Shown here in pieces: positions 7,772-14,480 of a DNA stretch of 39,881 nt. Under the pieces are notes generated by a model. It did no database searches and was not told where the DNA came from. It saw nothing but the letters and a program-made list of their open reading frames with translations. A program made the translations under genes and the position numbers. Positions within the stretch are counted from its first letter, which is position 1; every line of letters begins with the position of its first letter. The stretch comes from Streptomyces sp. XM83C (GTDB taxonomy: Bacteria > Actinomycetota > Actinomycetes > Streptomycetales > Streptomycetaceae), in contig NZ_JALLGL010000018.1 in NCBI RefSeq assembly GCF_023072675.1, forward strand, positions 1 through 39,881, read 5' to 3'.

Positions 7772-9557
7772 CTTGACTCCTCGGGTGGGTGCGAAGCTCC
7801 GCGAGGTGGCCGAGCCAGGCGGAGGTCGAAGCAAGGAACATCCATTCGCCGACGCCCAGTTCGGCCCGGAGCCCGGCGGGCAGCGGCGGCAGGCCGAAGG
7901 GGGTGCCGAGCCCGTCGGCGAGGTCGGCCAGTCGGCGGACGTAGCCGGGGTCGGTGGGGGTCGGGAAGCCCTGTTTGGGGCGGTGGCGCACCGAGTCGGG
8001 CAGCAGGTCGGCGAGCGCCTCCTTGAGCAGGCCCTTGTGGCTGCTGCCGGGCTCGCCGGAGTCCTTCAGGTGCTCCGGGCAGCGGAAGGCCAGCTCGGCG
8101 AGGGCGACGTCCTGGAAGACGGGCCGGTCCTCCAGGGTGAAGGTCGCCGACGTGGCGTCGACCATGTCGTTGACGTAGACCAGGAAGCGGCGCAGCAGGT
8201 GGTGCCGGCCGCGTTTGAGCGGGGACGCGGTCTTGATCGCCCGGTACTCCTCCATGGTGCGCTCCCACACCAGGTCGGTGACGGTCGTCATGTCGACGCC
8301 GAGTTCGCGGGCCATCCAGCTCACCAGCCGGGCCCAGACGGGCCGTTCGTCGGAGTACAGCTGGTGGGTCAGGTAGTGGCGGCCGTGGATGAAGGTGGGC
8401 GCGTAGGGGTCGACGATCGGGAAGTACCGGCCGGCCTGGTAACCCCACAGTTCGTCGGCGCCGTGGCCGGAGTAGACGACCACGTTGCCGTCGCGGGCGA
8501 TGGCGCCGTAGAGGTGGTGCATGGCGAGTTCTGCGCCGTGCAGCAGCGGTCGCATCAGCCGGGTGGGCAGGACGGGCACCAGTTCGGCGGCGCTTCGGCG
8601 GTCCAGGTCGCACACGGTCAGGGGTACGCCCAGACTCTCGGCGGCCTCGGCGGCGTGCGCCACGTCGTCGCCCGAGCCGCCGATGCCGTCCTGGTAGCGC
8701 AGCACGTACCCCTGGACGGGAACGTCCAGCGCGGTCAGGGCGGCCACGGCCGCCGTGCTGTCGACGCCGCCGCTGAGCACCGCCGCCCGCGGGACGTCGG
8801 ACACGGCCCGCTCCGCGATCGCCCGGTCGAACGCCTCCCTGATCTCCTCGGCGGTGACCAGTCCGTCCACCGGCGTGGGCCGCCAGTAGCGGTGGGTGCT
8901 GGTGCCGGGGCGGTCGACCGACAGGTACTCGGCGGGCTGCAGGGCCCGCACGCCCCGCAGCCAGGTGTGGTCGTCGGCCGCGTCCATCCGGATCCAGGAG
9001 CGCAGGACGTACTCCTCGGGATCCACCTCGGGGGTCACCAGGCCGGTGCGCAGGAGCACGCCCGGCTCGGAGGCGAAGAGGAGCCCGCCGTGGGCGAAGG
9101 CGTAGAAGAGGGGTTTCACGCCGAAGTGGTCGCGGGCGAGCACGACGCGGCCGGTCCAGGTGTCGTGCCAGGCGAGGGCGAACATGCCGGACAGCGGCTG
9201 CAGGGCGGCGGCGGGATCGTCCTCGCGGCACACCTGCTGCAGGACGAACTCGGTGTCGCAGGTGGTGCTGCGGGGCCACAGCGGCGCGGCGGGCGAACGG
9301 GAGCCGTACACCTCGCCGTTGTGCACCAGGACGATGCGTCCGGTGGGGTCGGTCATCGGCTGGTCGCCCGCCTCGCTGCGGTCGCGGATCGCCAGGCGCG
9401 TCGCGCACAGCATGACGGTGCCGCACGCCGAGACGTACGGGGCGCGGGCCGCCTCGCCCCGGTGCGCCATGGCGTCGGTCATCGTGCGGCCGAGCGCGTC
9501 CATCCAGTCGGTGTCGCGCCGTCCCTCGAAGCTGATGAAGCCCGCTATGCCGCACAC
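7713..9557 (-). CDS. Glutamine-dependent asparagine-synthetase-like amidotransferase
   Basis: A 614-residue class B asparagine synthetase homologue. It starts at GTG 9557 so that the mature N-terminus is Cys2 (VCGIAGF), the glutaminase nucleophile; GGAGG lies about 8 bp upstream. The glutaminase domain spans about residues 2-180 (AHRG, LVHNGEVYG). The ATP-pyrophosphatase domain has LSGGVDS at 261-267 and SGHGADELWG. AsnB-type enzymes adenylate a carboxylate and aminate it with ammonia from glutamine; relatives in peptide pathways form amides or macrolactams. The intact Cys2 and PP-loop argue for an active amidotransferase. Its 5' end overlaps the esterase-like gene by 13 bp. The peptide product, rich in Asp and Glu, would be an obvious carboxylate substrate (inference). 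Confidence 0.85.
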   Translation of the reverse strand: MCGIAGFISFEGRRDTDWMDALGRTMTDAMAHRGEAARAPYVSACGTVMLCATRLAIRDRSEAGDQPMTDPTGRIVLVHNGEVYGSRSPAAPLWPRSTTCDTEFVLQQVCREDDPAAALQPLSGMFALAWHDTWTGRVVLARDHFGVKPLFYAFAHGGLLFASEPGVLLRTGLVTPEVDPEEYVLRSWIRMDAADDHTWLRGVRALQPAEYLSVDRPGTSTHRYWRPTPVDGLVTAEEIREAFDRAIAERAVSDVPRAAVLSGGVDSTAAVAALTALDVPVQGYVLRYQDGIGGSGDDVAHAAEAAESLGVPLTVCDLDRRSAAELVPVLPTRLMRPLLHGAELAMHHLYGAIARDGNVVVYSGHGADELWGYQAGRYFPIVDPYAPTFIHGRHYLTHQLYSDERPVWARLVSWMARELGVDMTTVTDLVWERTMEEYRAIKTASPLKRGRHHLLRRFLVYVNDMVDATSATFTLEDRPVFQDVALAELAFRCPEHLKDSGEPGSSHKGLLKEALADLLPDSVRHRPKQGFPTPTDPGYVRRLADLADGLGTPFGLPPLPAGLRAELGVGEWMFLASTSAWLGHLAELRTHPRSQGEQSRTPVALAGPGPRGRS

Positions 9558-10549
9558 GCGCCGGCCTCCTTCTCCCCCCACACCCGCCACAGCTGGGCCA
9601 GGGCCTCGGTGAACACGTGCTCGATGCCGTGGTGGCCGCCCGCGTGCTCGCGGTAGGCGTGCGCGACGCCGTGTGCGTCGAGGGCGGCGTGCAGCGCGCG
9701 GACGCCCCAGTGCATCCCGTAGTCGTCGCGTTCGCCGACGGTGAGGTGGAGGAGGCCGAGGGCGGCGAGCCGGCCGGCGTGGGCGGGGAGCATGCGCACC
9801 GGGTCGTGGCGCAGCCACCGCTGCCACACCTCGTCGCGGAACAGGCCGGTGACGGGGTCGCAGGGCAGCGCGTCGGCGGGCGCGGTTCCGGGGGTGTCGG
9901 CGTAGCACATGCCCATCGCGACGAGGCTCATCGCCACCATGAAGGGCACGTCGTGCGGGCCGGTGTCACGGCGGGCCAGCAGTGCCTCGACGCCGCCGGC
10001 CGCCCGGACGGTGTCCAGCGCGGCGGGCAGCAGCGGCAGGTAGCAGTGCTCGAACCCGGCGTCGGGCGAGAAGGCGAGCACCGCCGAGAACAGCCCGGTC
10101 GTCATGCCCGCGACCAGGGCGCCGTAGCCGCCGCTGGACTTGCCCGCGACGGCGCGCCCGGCGGGCCCCGGCAGGGACGCGAACCGCCGGTCCACCTCGG
10201 CGACGACCTCCGCCAGGTGGCCGGCGTAGCGCCCGCAGGCGGCCGAGTCGATGTACTGCGAGCCGCCGTAGGCGGTCGTGCAGTCGGGTACGACGAGCAG
10301 TGCGGGCGGCACCCGGCCCTCCGCCATCGCCCGGCCGAGCCGGCCTGCGACCGAGTCGCCGAAGGCGAGCGGCCGGTGGGTGAGACTGGGCCGGGCGCCG
10401 AAGCCCGGCAGCCAGTACACCACCGGGTACCGGCGGACACCGTCGTACCCCGGCGGGAGGTGCACCTCGACGCTGCGGCGGTGCGGGTCGCCCAGCGGGT
10501 TGCCGCGCAGACAGGCGCTGTCGAGGTCGAACAGGACCGGCTCGCTCAT
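9545..10549 (-). CDS. Esterase-family alpha/beta hydrolase
   Basis: A 334-residue protein of the putative esterase (esterase D/mycolyltransferase-like) alpha/beta-hydrolase family. The N-terminal VEVHLPPGYDGVRRYPVVYWLPGFG block is typical. The nucleophile elbow is AGKSSGGYGA (G-K-S-S-G), and the C-terminal GGHHGIEHVF provides the catalytic His. No signal peptide is visible, so it should be cytosolic. ATG at 10549 has AGGAGAG seven bases upstream and overlaps the stop of the metallo-beta-lactamase-fold gene (ATGA). It could hydrolyse or transfer an acyl group on the modified peptide, or release it as a peptidase-like enzyme. The role is unproven. Confidence 0.8.
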   Translation of the reverse strand: MSEPVLFDLDSACLRGNPLGDPHRRSVEVHLPPGYDGVRRYPVVYWLPGFGARPSLTHRPLAFGDSVAGRLGRAMAEGRVPPALLVVPDCTTAYGGSQYIDSAACGRYAGHLAEVVAEVDRRFASLPGPAGRAVAGKSSGGYGALVAGMTTGLFSAVLAFSPDAGFEHCYLPLLPAALDTVRAAGGVEALLARRDTGPHDVPFMVAMSLVAMGMCYADTPGTAPADALPCDPVTGLFRDEVWQRWLRHDPVRMLPAHAGRLAALGLLHLTVGERDDYGMHWGVRALHAALDAHGVAHAYREHAGGHHGIEHVFTEALAQLWRVWGEKEAGACAA

Positions 10550-11952
10550 GGCCTGCTCTCCTGGCGCAGCGCGCGTTCCACGTGGCGGGTGTAGAACGAC
10601 GGGTGGTGGAAGACCGCGGAGAGCAGCACGCCGTCGCTGGCCCACAGCCCGAAGGAGCTGCCGAACAGCAGGTCGGCGCCGAGCATGGCCTCCAGGGTGG
10701 AGGCGGCGATCTCGGTCCAGCCCTCGCCGCCGGTGAGGTGGCCGCGGGCCGGTCCGGGGCCCAGCCGGGTGATCCGGCCGGTCACCGGGTCGAGCAGGAA
10801 GGACGTCTCACTGCCGTCGTCCTCGTACAGCGAGACGACGTGGCGGCCGGCGCCATGGTCCAGTGCCCGGTACCAGTAGTCGGTCGCCACCAGCCGGTCC
10901 AGCAGCTCGCGCAGCATGTCCTCGGCGTCGCGGGTCTGACGGCCGTACCGGTCGCGGGAGGCGTCGAACGGCGGTACGGGGGTGTCCGGGTCGAGGGTCA
11001 CCGCGGCGTAGACCTCGTCGAAGTCGTACGCGCCGGGCGGCACCGGTCCGTCGGCCAGGGCGGCCTTGCCGTCCTTGACCTCGATCACCTGTCCGGGACC
11101 CCACAGCAGGCCGTCGCGGCCCAGCTCGTCCAGGCGGCGCAGTGCCTGGACCGGGGTGAAGGGGAAGATGGTGCGGTTGCACCAGTCGTAGTCGGACGTG
11201 CCGTCGCCGCTGATGCGCCAGCCGAACGAGGAGGGCACGGTCAGGGCCGCGGGGAGCGCGTCGATGTACCGGTCGAAGTTGGCGACGGCGCGGGCGCGCA
11301 CCGCGTCCGGATCGGTCAGCGGGCGGCGCTCGGTGAGCACGCCGGGCGGCGAGATGCTGTGCGCGGGGACGAGCAGGACGTCCAGCCGCGGCGCGTCGGC
11401 GCGGCGGAAGGCCGCCACGGTGTCCTCGTGCAGGAGCGCGTCGCCGCACAGCATGACGGCCGCGTCGTCGGTCTGCACCAGCACGCTCATCTCGGGGAAG
11501 GACACCGCCGAGGGGAACGTCCGCAGGGTCGTCCGGCCCAGGGTGAGGGTGTCGCCCGGGGTCACCGGCTGAAGGTTCTCGTAGCCGAGGCGGCGCAGGG
11601 TCCAGGCGATGGCCTGGTGTCCGAGACCGGACGCGGTCAGTTGCGGCGGGACCGGGCCGGTGGGGTAGACGCAGGTGACCTCAAAGCTCTGGCGCGGGCT
11701 GTCGTCGAAGTCCACGTCGGCGCCGTCGACCAGGCGCAGCAGCGAGGGGAAGTGGTGGTGGTCGAAGTGGTGGTGGCTGAGCACCACGTAGTCGACCCCG
11801 TCGTCGAGGACCTCACGGACCAACCGGTCCGGCACCGCCGGGTGGTGTTCCCAGAAGCGGTCCAGGCGCTGGGTGAGCCAGGGGTCGAAGAGGATGCGTT
11901 CCGTCCCCGTGTCGACGAGGACGGCGGCGTGGCCGAGGGAGATCAGTCGCAT
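10546..11952 (-). CDS. Metallo-beta-lactamase-fold protein
   Basis: A 468-residue protein whose N-terminal half (about residues 1-250) is an MBL-fold hydrolase/oxidoreductase. It opens MRLISLGHAAVLVDTG and has the metal motif SHHHFDHHHF (His60, His62, Asp64, His65) and VMLCGDALLHEDT as the second metal-ligand region. The C-terminal half (250-468) matches nothing I recognise. MBL-fold proteins can be hydrolases or, like PqqB of the peptide-derived cofactor PQQ, iron hydroxylases. ATG at 11952 shares one base with the upstream stop (TGATG), so translation is coupled. Being encoded beside a short peptide gene makes a PqqB-like role worth testing, but that is inference only. Confidence 0.8.
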   Translation of the reverse strand: MRLISLGHAAVLVDTGTERILFDPWLTQRLDRFWEHHPAVPDRLVREVLDDGVDYVVLSHHHFDHHHFPSLLRLVDGADVDFDDSPRQSFEVTCVYPTGPVPPQLTASGLGHQAIAWTLRRLGYENLQPVTPGDTLTLGRTTLRTFPSAVSFPEMSVLVQTDDAAVMLCGDALLHEDTVAAFRRADAPRLDVLLVPAHSISPPGVLTERRPLTDPDAVRARAVANFDRYIDALPAALTVPSSFGWRISGDGTSDYDWCNRTIFPFTPVQALRRLDELGRDGLLWGPGQVIEVKDGKAALADGPVPPGAYDFDEVYAAVTLDPDTPVPPFDASRDRYGRQTRDAEDMLRELLDRLVATDYWYRALDHGAGRHVVSLYEDDGSETSFLLDPVTGRITRLGPGPARGHLTGGEGWTEIAASTLEAMLGADLLFGSSFGLWASDGVLLSAVFHHPSFYTRHVERALRQESRP

Positions 11953-13319
11953 CAGTCGCTCGCTTCGTACACGCAGCGGAAGCCGACCTCGTTGTGCCGG
12001 TCGGTGATCAGGTCCTTGCCCCGGTAGAACGTGGTCAGGCAGGACCGCGGGGAGGTCCAGGTGCCGCCGCGCAGCACGTGGAAGGCTTCCTTGCGGTTCA
12101 TGAAGTCCAGCGGGTGCCGGCCCTTGAAGAAGGGGTCCATGTCGTCGCCGGTGTAGTAGTTGGTCCGCGTCAGCTCCCAGACGTTGCCCGACATCTGCAG
12201 GGCGCCGTAGGGGCTGGCGCCCTGCGGGAGGGCGTCGGCGGGCAGCACCGGGTGAGCGGGGTTGTCGCCCTGCGAGACGGTGACGAGCAGCGCCTCCAGG
12301 GAGTCGAGGTCGGCGACCTCCTCGCCGAAGGACCGCTCCACGTAGTTCACCCGGTCCGGGTCCCACTCATCGCCCCAGGGGTAGCGGCGGCCGTCCACGC
12401 CACGCGCGGCCTTCTCCCACTGGACCTCGCTGGGCAGCGAACCGCCGGCCCACTTCGCGAAGGCGTACGCGTCGTACCAGTCGATGCCGACGACCGGCAG
12501 GTCGGGGGCGTTGAACCGCGGGTCGTGCCAGTGCGCCGGGCGGTGCGAGCGCTCCAGCGGCTGGTCCGGGTGGTCGAACTCGCCGGAGTCGCCGACCTCG
12601 TCGAGGAAGGCGCGGTAGCGCGCGTTGGTCACGGTGGTGCGGTCGATGAGGAACGCGGGTACGTCCACGGCGCGCAGCGTGCTGTCGTCCTGGGCCATGC
12701 GGAAGGCGTCGGGCTTCTCGTCGGCGCCGATGATGGCCGGGCCGCCCGGCACCAGGACGACGTCGGTGTTGCGCCGGGGACGCTTGCGCGCGGCCTCGAT
12801 GCGTGCCCGCATGTCGGAGAAGTACTCGTCCTCCAGGCGGCGCAGTTCGGCCGGGTCGCGGGTACCGAAGACGGCGATGAGGGCCCGCTTGGTGAGTGCC
12901 GCGCCGCAGCCGACGGGCTTGCGCGTCCAGTCGGGGCGGGTGAAGTTGCTGGGCCAGCCGGAGATGCGGATGAGGTCGGGTACGGCGGCGGCGATCCGGT
13001 GCTCCGCGATGACCTTCAGCGCCGTGAAGGCGACCCAGTCGACGGTGTCGTGGGTGGCGGCGGCCACGGCGGTGTCGGCCGCCGGGTCACCCGCGTGATG
13101 CCTGGCCAGCAGGCGCACCGCACCGGCTCGCACCGGCCATTCGGGGTGGGTGACCGCGACAGACGCCAGCAGCGGTATCCCGTCGGCGGCCCGCCCCCGG
13201 TCCTCGGCCAGCGCGACGACGCGTTCCACCGACGCCCAGTAGCGCTCGTCGGTGGAGTCGTCGATCTCCAGCAGATCGGCGGGAATGTCGATGACTTCTG
13301 AAACGCGATTACCTACCAT
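11952..13319 (-). CDS. HEAT-repeat plus FGE/SUMF1-like protein
   Basis: A 455-residue protein. Residues about 30-190 look like alpha-helical HEAT-type repeats (VAVTHPEWPVRAGAVRLLARH, AFTALKVIAEHRI). Residues about 200-455 are a formylglycine-generating-enzyme/EgtB/PvdO-type domain: VLVPGGPAIIGADE, FLIDRTTVTNARYRAF, PVVGIDWYDAYAFAKWAGG, LPSEVQWEKAARG, PWGDEWDP, GNVWELT and a final GFRCVYE. The copper-binding Cys pair of true FGE is not kept: the FGE Cys region reads GGTWTSPRSCLT, with only one Cys and that one shifted. It is therefore unlikely to make formylglycine in the classical way. ATG at 13319 follows AGAGAGG. It is the first enzyme gene after the peptide gene and the stem-loop, and the HEAT part might bind the peptide (inference). 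Confidence 0.8.
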   Translation of the reverse strand: MVGNRVSEVIDIPADLLEIDDSTDERYWASVERVVALAEDRGRAADGIPLLASVAVTHPEWPVRAGAVRLLARHHAGDPAADTAVAAATHDTVDWVAFTALKVIAEHRIAAAVPDLIRISGWPSNFTRPDWTRKPVGCGAALTKRALIAVFGTRDPAELRRLEDEYFSDMRARIEAARKRPRRNTDVVLVPGGPAIIGADEKPDAFRMAQDDSTLRAVDVPAFLIDRTTVTNARYRAFLDEVGDSGEFDHPDQPLERSHRPAHWHDPRFNAPDLPVVGIDWYDAYAFAKWAGGSLPSEVQWEKAARGVDGRRYPWGDEWDPDRVNYVERSFGEEVADLDSLEALLVTVSQGDNPAHPVLPADALPQGASPYGALQMSGNVWELTRTNYYTGDDMDPFFKGRHPLDFMNRKEAFHVLRGGTWTSPRSCLTTFYRGKDLITDRHNEVGFRCVYEASD

Positions 13320-13338
13320 CTCAGCCTCTCTCGGACGA

Positions 13339-13380
13339 CGCGCCGCCCGCACAGATTTGGAATTCCATACGGGCGGCGCG
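13339..13380 (-). terminator. Stem-loop (attenuator) between peptide gene and enzyme genes
   Basis: Perfect 11-bp inverted repeat: CGCGCCGCCCG (13339-13349) and CGGGCGGCGCG (13370-13380) around a 20-base loop that itself contains GGAATTCC. It lies 17 bp after the peptide stop and 19 bp before the FGE-like start, with no long T-run, so partial termination is likely. This arrangement lets a precursor peptide be expressed more strongly than its modifying enzymes. Confidence 0.75.
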
Positions 13381-13397
13381 TTTCGCTGGTCAGCGGA

Positions 13398-13457
13398 TTA
13401 CCACTTGCTGGTCTCCTGCTCAGCGTCACGGGTGTCGATGAAGTCGCGGTCGCTCAT
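13398..13457 (-). CDS. 19-residue peptide, candidate RiPP precursor or scaffold
   Basis: This small ORF encodes MSDRDFIDTRDAEQETSKW followed by TAA. The ATG at 13457 has an excellent ribosome site (GGAGGAAGGAGTGACAA just upstream) and a plausible sigma-70-type promoter at 13515-13544. Downstream come a stem-loop and then seven or more overlapping enzyme genes in the same direction. The peptide is strongly acidic over most of its length (four Asp and two Glu) and ends in Thr-Ser-Lys-Trp, so the C-terminal Trp (or Lys-Trp) is the natural candidate for modification or release. It has no Cys and only four hydroxy residues, so it does not look like a lanthipeptide precursor. It resembles no precursor family that I know. 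It could alternatively be a translated leader that controls the operon. Confidence 0.7.
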   Translation of the reverse strand: MSDRDFIDTRDAEQETSKW

Positions 13458-13514
13458 TTGTCACTCCTTCCTCCGTATCGGTTGCCGTGGGCCGGATCGG
13501 CCGCACGGCCCGGA

Positions 13515-13544
13515 AGCATACGAAGAGCACGGAAGGCGCGGCAA
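13515..13544 (-). promoter_or_regulatory. Putative promoter of the peptide operon
   Basis: Read on the minus strand: TTGCCG (13544-13539), an 18-bp spacer and TATGCT (13520-13515), close to the principal-sigma consensus. The expected transcript start is about 50 bases ahead of the peptide ATG. A direct repeat GAACATGAACAT lies just upstream (about 13565-13577) and could be a regulator half-site. Confidence 0.5.
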
Positions 13545-13642
13545 CGGCCTTGATACGCGGACGTTGAACATGAACATTTCCGTGGTAATGGCGGGTCGGC
13601 CGGCGGCGATCCGAGGCGGGACGTGGGGACGAGGAGAGAAGA

Positions 13643-14443
13643 ATGAACGGCACGCATTACCGGGAAGTGCGCGACAACGGATTCATGCGGCTCGACGGGC
13701 TGGTGGCGGGCGAGGCGCTCGCCCGGCTGCGCGCAGCGGTGGCCGACCTGGAGGAACTGGCCCGCGACCGCACGGTCTCCGGCGGGAACTTCGTCCTGGA
13801 GGCCCCCGGCATCGGCGGCTGGGCGGCCTGGCAGCAGGGTGCCGAGGCCCTCCCCGGGGTGCTGAGGTCGGCCGACCGCATCCACGAGCACGTCCCCGAG
13901 TTCGCGGCCGTCCAGCGGTCGCTGGACCTGGCCGGCGGGCCGGTGGCAGGGGCCGCCGGGAGCCCGGGCACCCTGGTCAACGCGTTCCTGTGGGCCAAGC
14001 CGCCGGTGGTGGGGTCGGCCAAGCCCTGGCATCAGGACATCGCCTTCGCGCCGCCCTCGTTCGGCGCCGAGGAGCACGGCATCGTGACGATCTGGATCGC
14101 GCTGGAGCCGGCCACCGTGCGCAACGGCTGCCTGGAGTTCATCCCCGGCTCCCATCTGCTCGGGCTGTTCCCGCACACCGGGGACCCGGAGCGTCTGCCG
14201 GGCGAGCCGCCGCGGGCGGGCGCGGTGGAGCCGCACGTCGCGGACGGGCACCTGCCGCGCACGGCCGACCCGGTCGCCGTACCCCTCGATCCCGGTTCCG
14301 CCGTGATGTTCGACGGCCTGGTGCTGCACCGTTCGGCGCCCAACACCACGGCGGCGGAGCCGCGTACGGCGGTCAGTTTCGTCTACCGGGTGCCGCGGCC
14401 CTCGTGGACCCGGATGGAGCCGGCCGCCGTGGTCCGGGCCTGA
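13643..14443 (+). CDS. Fe(II)/2-oxoglutarate dioxygenase (phytanoyl-CoA dioxygenase family)
   Basis: A 266-residue PhyH-family non-heme iron oxygenase. The iron triad is visible as His130 and Asp132 (KPWHQDIAF) and His229 (GLVLHRSAPN), with Arg241 (EPRTAVSF) placed to bind 2-oxoglutarate. GCLEFIPGSHLLG is a family hallmark. These enzymes hydroxylate, desaturate or epoxidise small molecules or carrier-bound amino acids. ATG at 13643 follows GAGGAGAGAAGA. It is transcribed divergently from the peptide operon across a shared 185-bp region, which suggests joint regulation and possibly action on the same product. A StrR-like site/hairpin begins two bases after the stop. Confidence 0.9.
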   Translation: MNGTHYREVRDNGFMRLDGLVAGEALARLRAAVADLEELARDRTVSGGNFVLEAPGIGGWAAWQQGAEALPGVLRSADRIHEHVPEFAAVQRSLDLAGGPVAGAAGSPGTLVNAFLWAKPPVVGSAKPWHQDIAFAPPSFGAEEHGIVTIWIALEPATVRNGCLEFIPGSHLLGLFPHTGDPERLPGEPPRAGAVEPHVADGHLPRTADPVAVPLDPGSAVMFDGLVLHRSAPNTTAAEPRTAVSFVYRVPRPSWTRMEPAAVVRA

Positions 14444-14444
14444 C

Positions 14445-14473
14445 GTTCGACCGCGGCGGATCCGCAGTCGAAC
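14445..14473. promoter_or_regulatory. Near-perfect StrR-type binding site, also a hairpin between convergent genes
   Basis: GTTCGACCG (14445-14453), 11 bases, CAGTCGAAC (14465-14473). This matches the StrR consensus GTTCGActG-N11-CagTcGAAC at 17 of 18 defined bases. The same DNA forms a 12-bp hairpin with one mismatch between the convergent dioxygenase (ends 14443) and ATP-grasp gene (ends 14481), so it can also act as a bidirectional terminator. A StrR-family regulator is encoded at 26761-27948. Confidence 0.6.
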
Positions 14474-14480
14474 GCGGGCG

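Noticed and set aside
11953..12366. N-terminal extensions of the MBL-fold, AsnB-like, lyase and ferredoxin reading frames
   Set aside because: The extended parts overlap upstream genes, show no homology and lack ribosome sites. The chosen internal starts have coupling overlaps, family-conserved N-termini or good ribosome sites.
13398..13457. The 19-mer as a lanthipeptide, lasso or thiopeptide precursor
   Set aside because: It has no Cys, no leader/core split or cleavage motif, and no LanB/LanM, lasso B/C or YcaO genes nearby.
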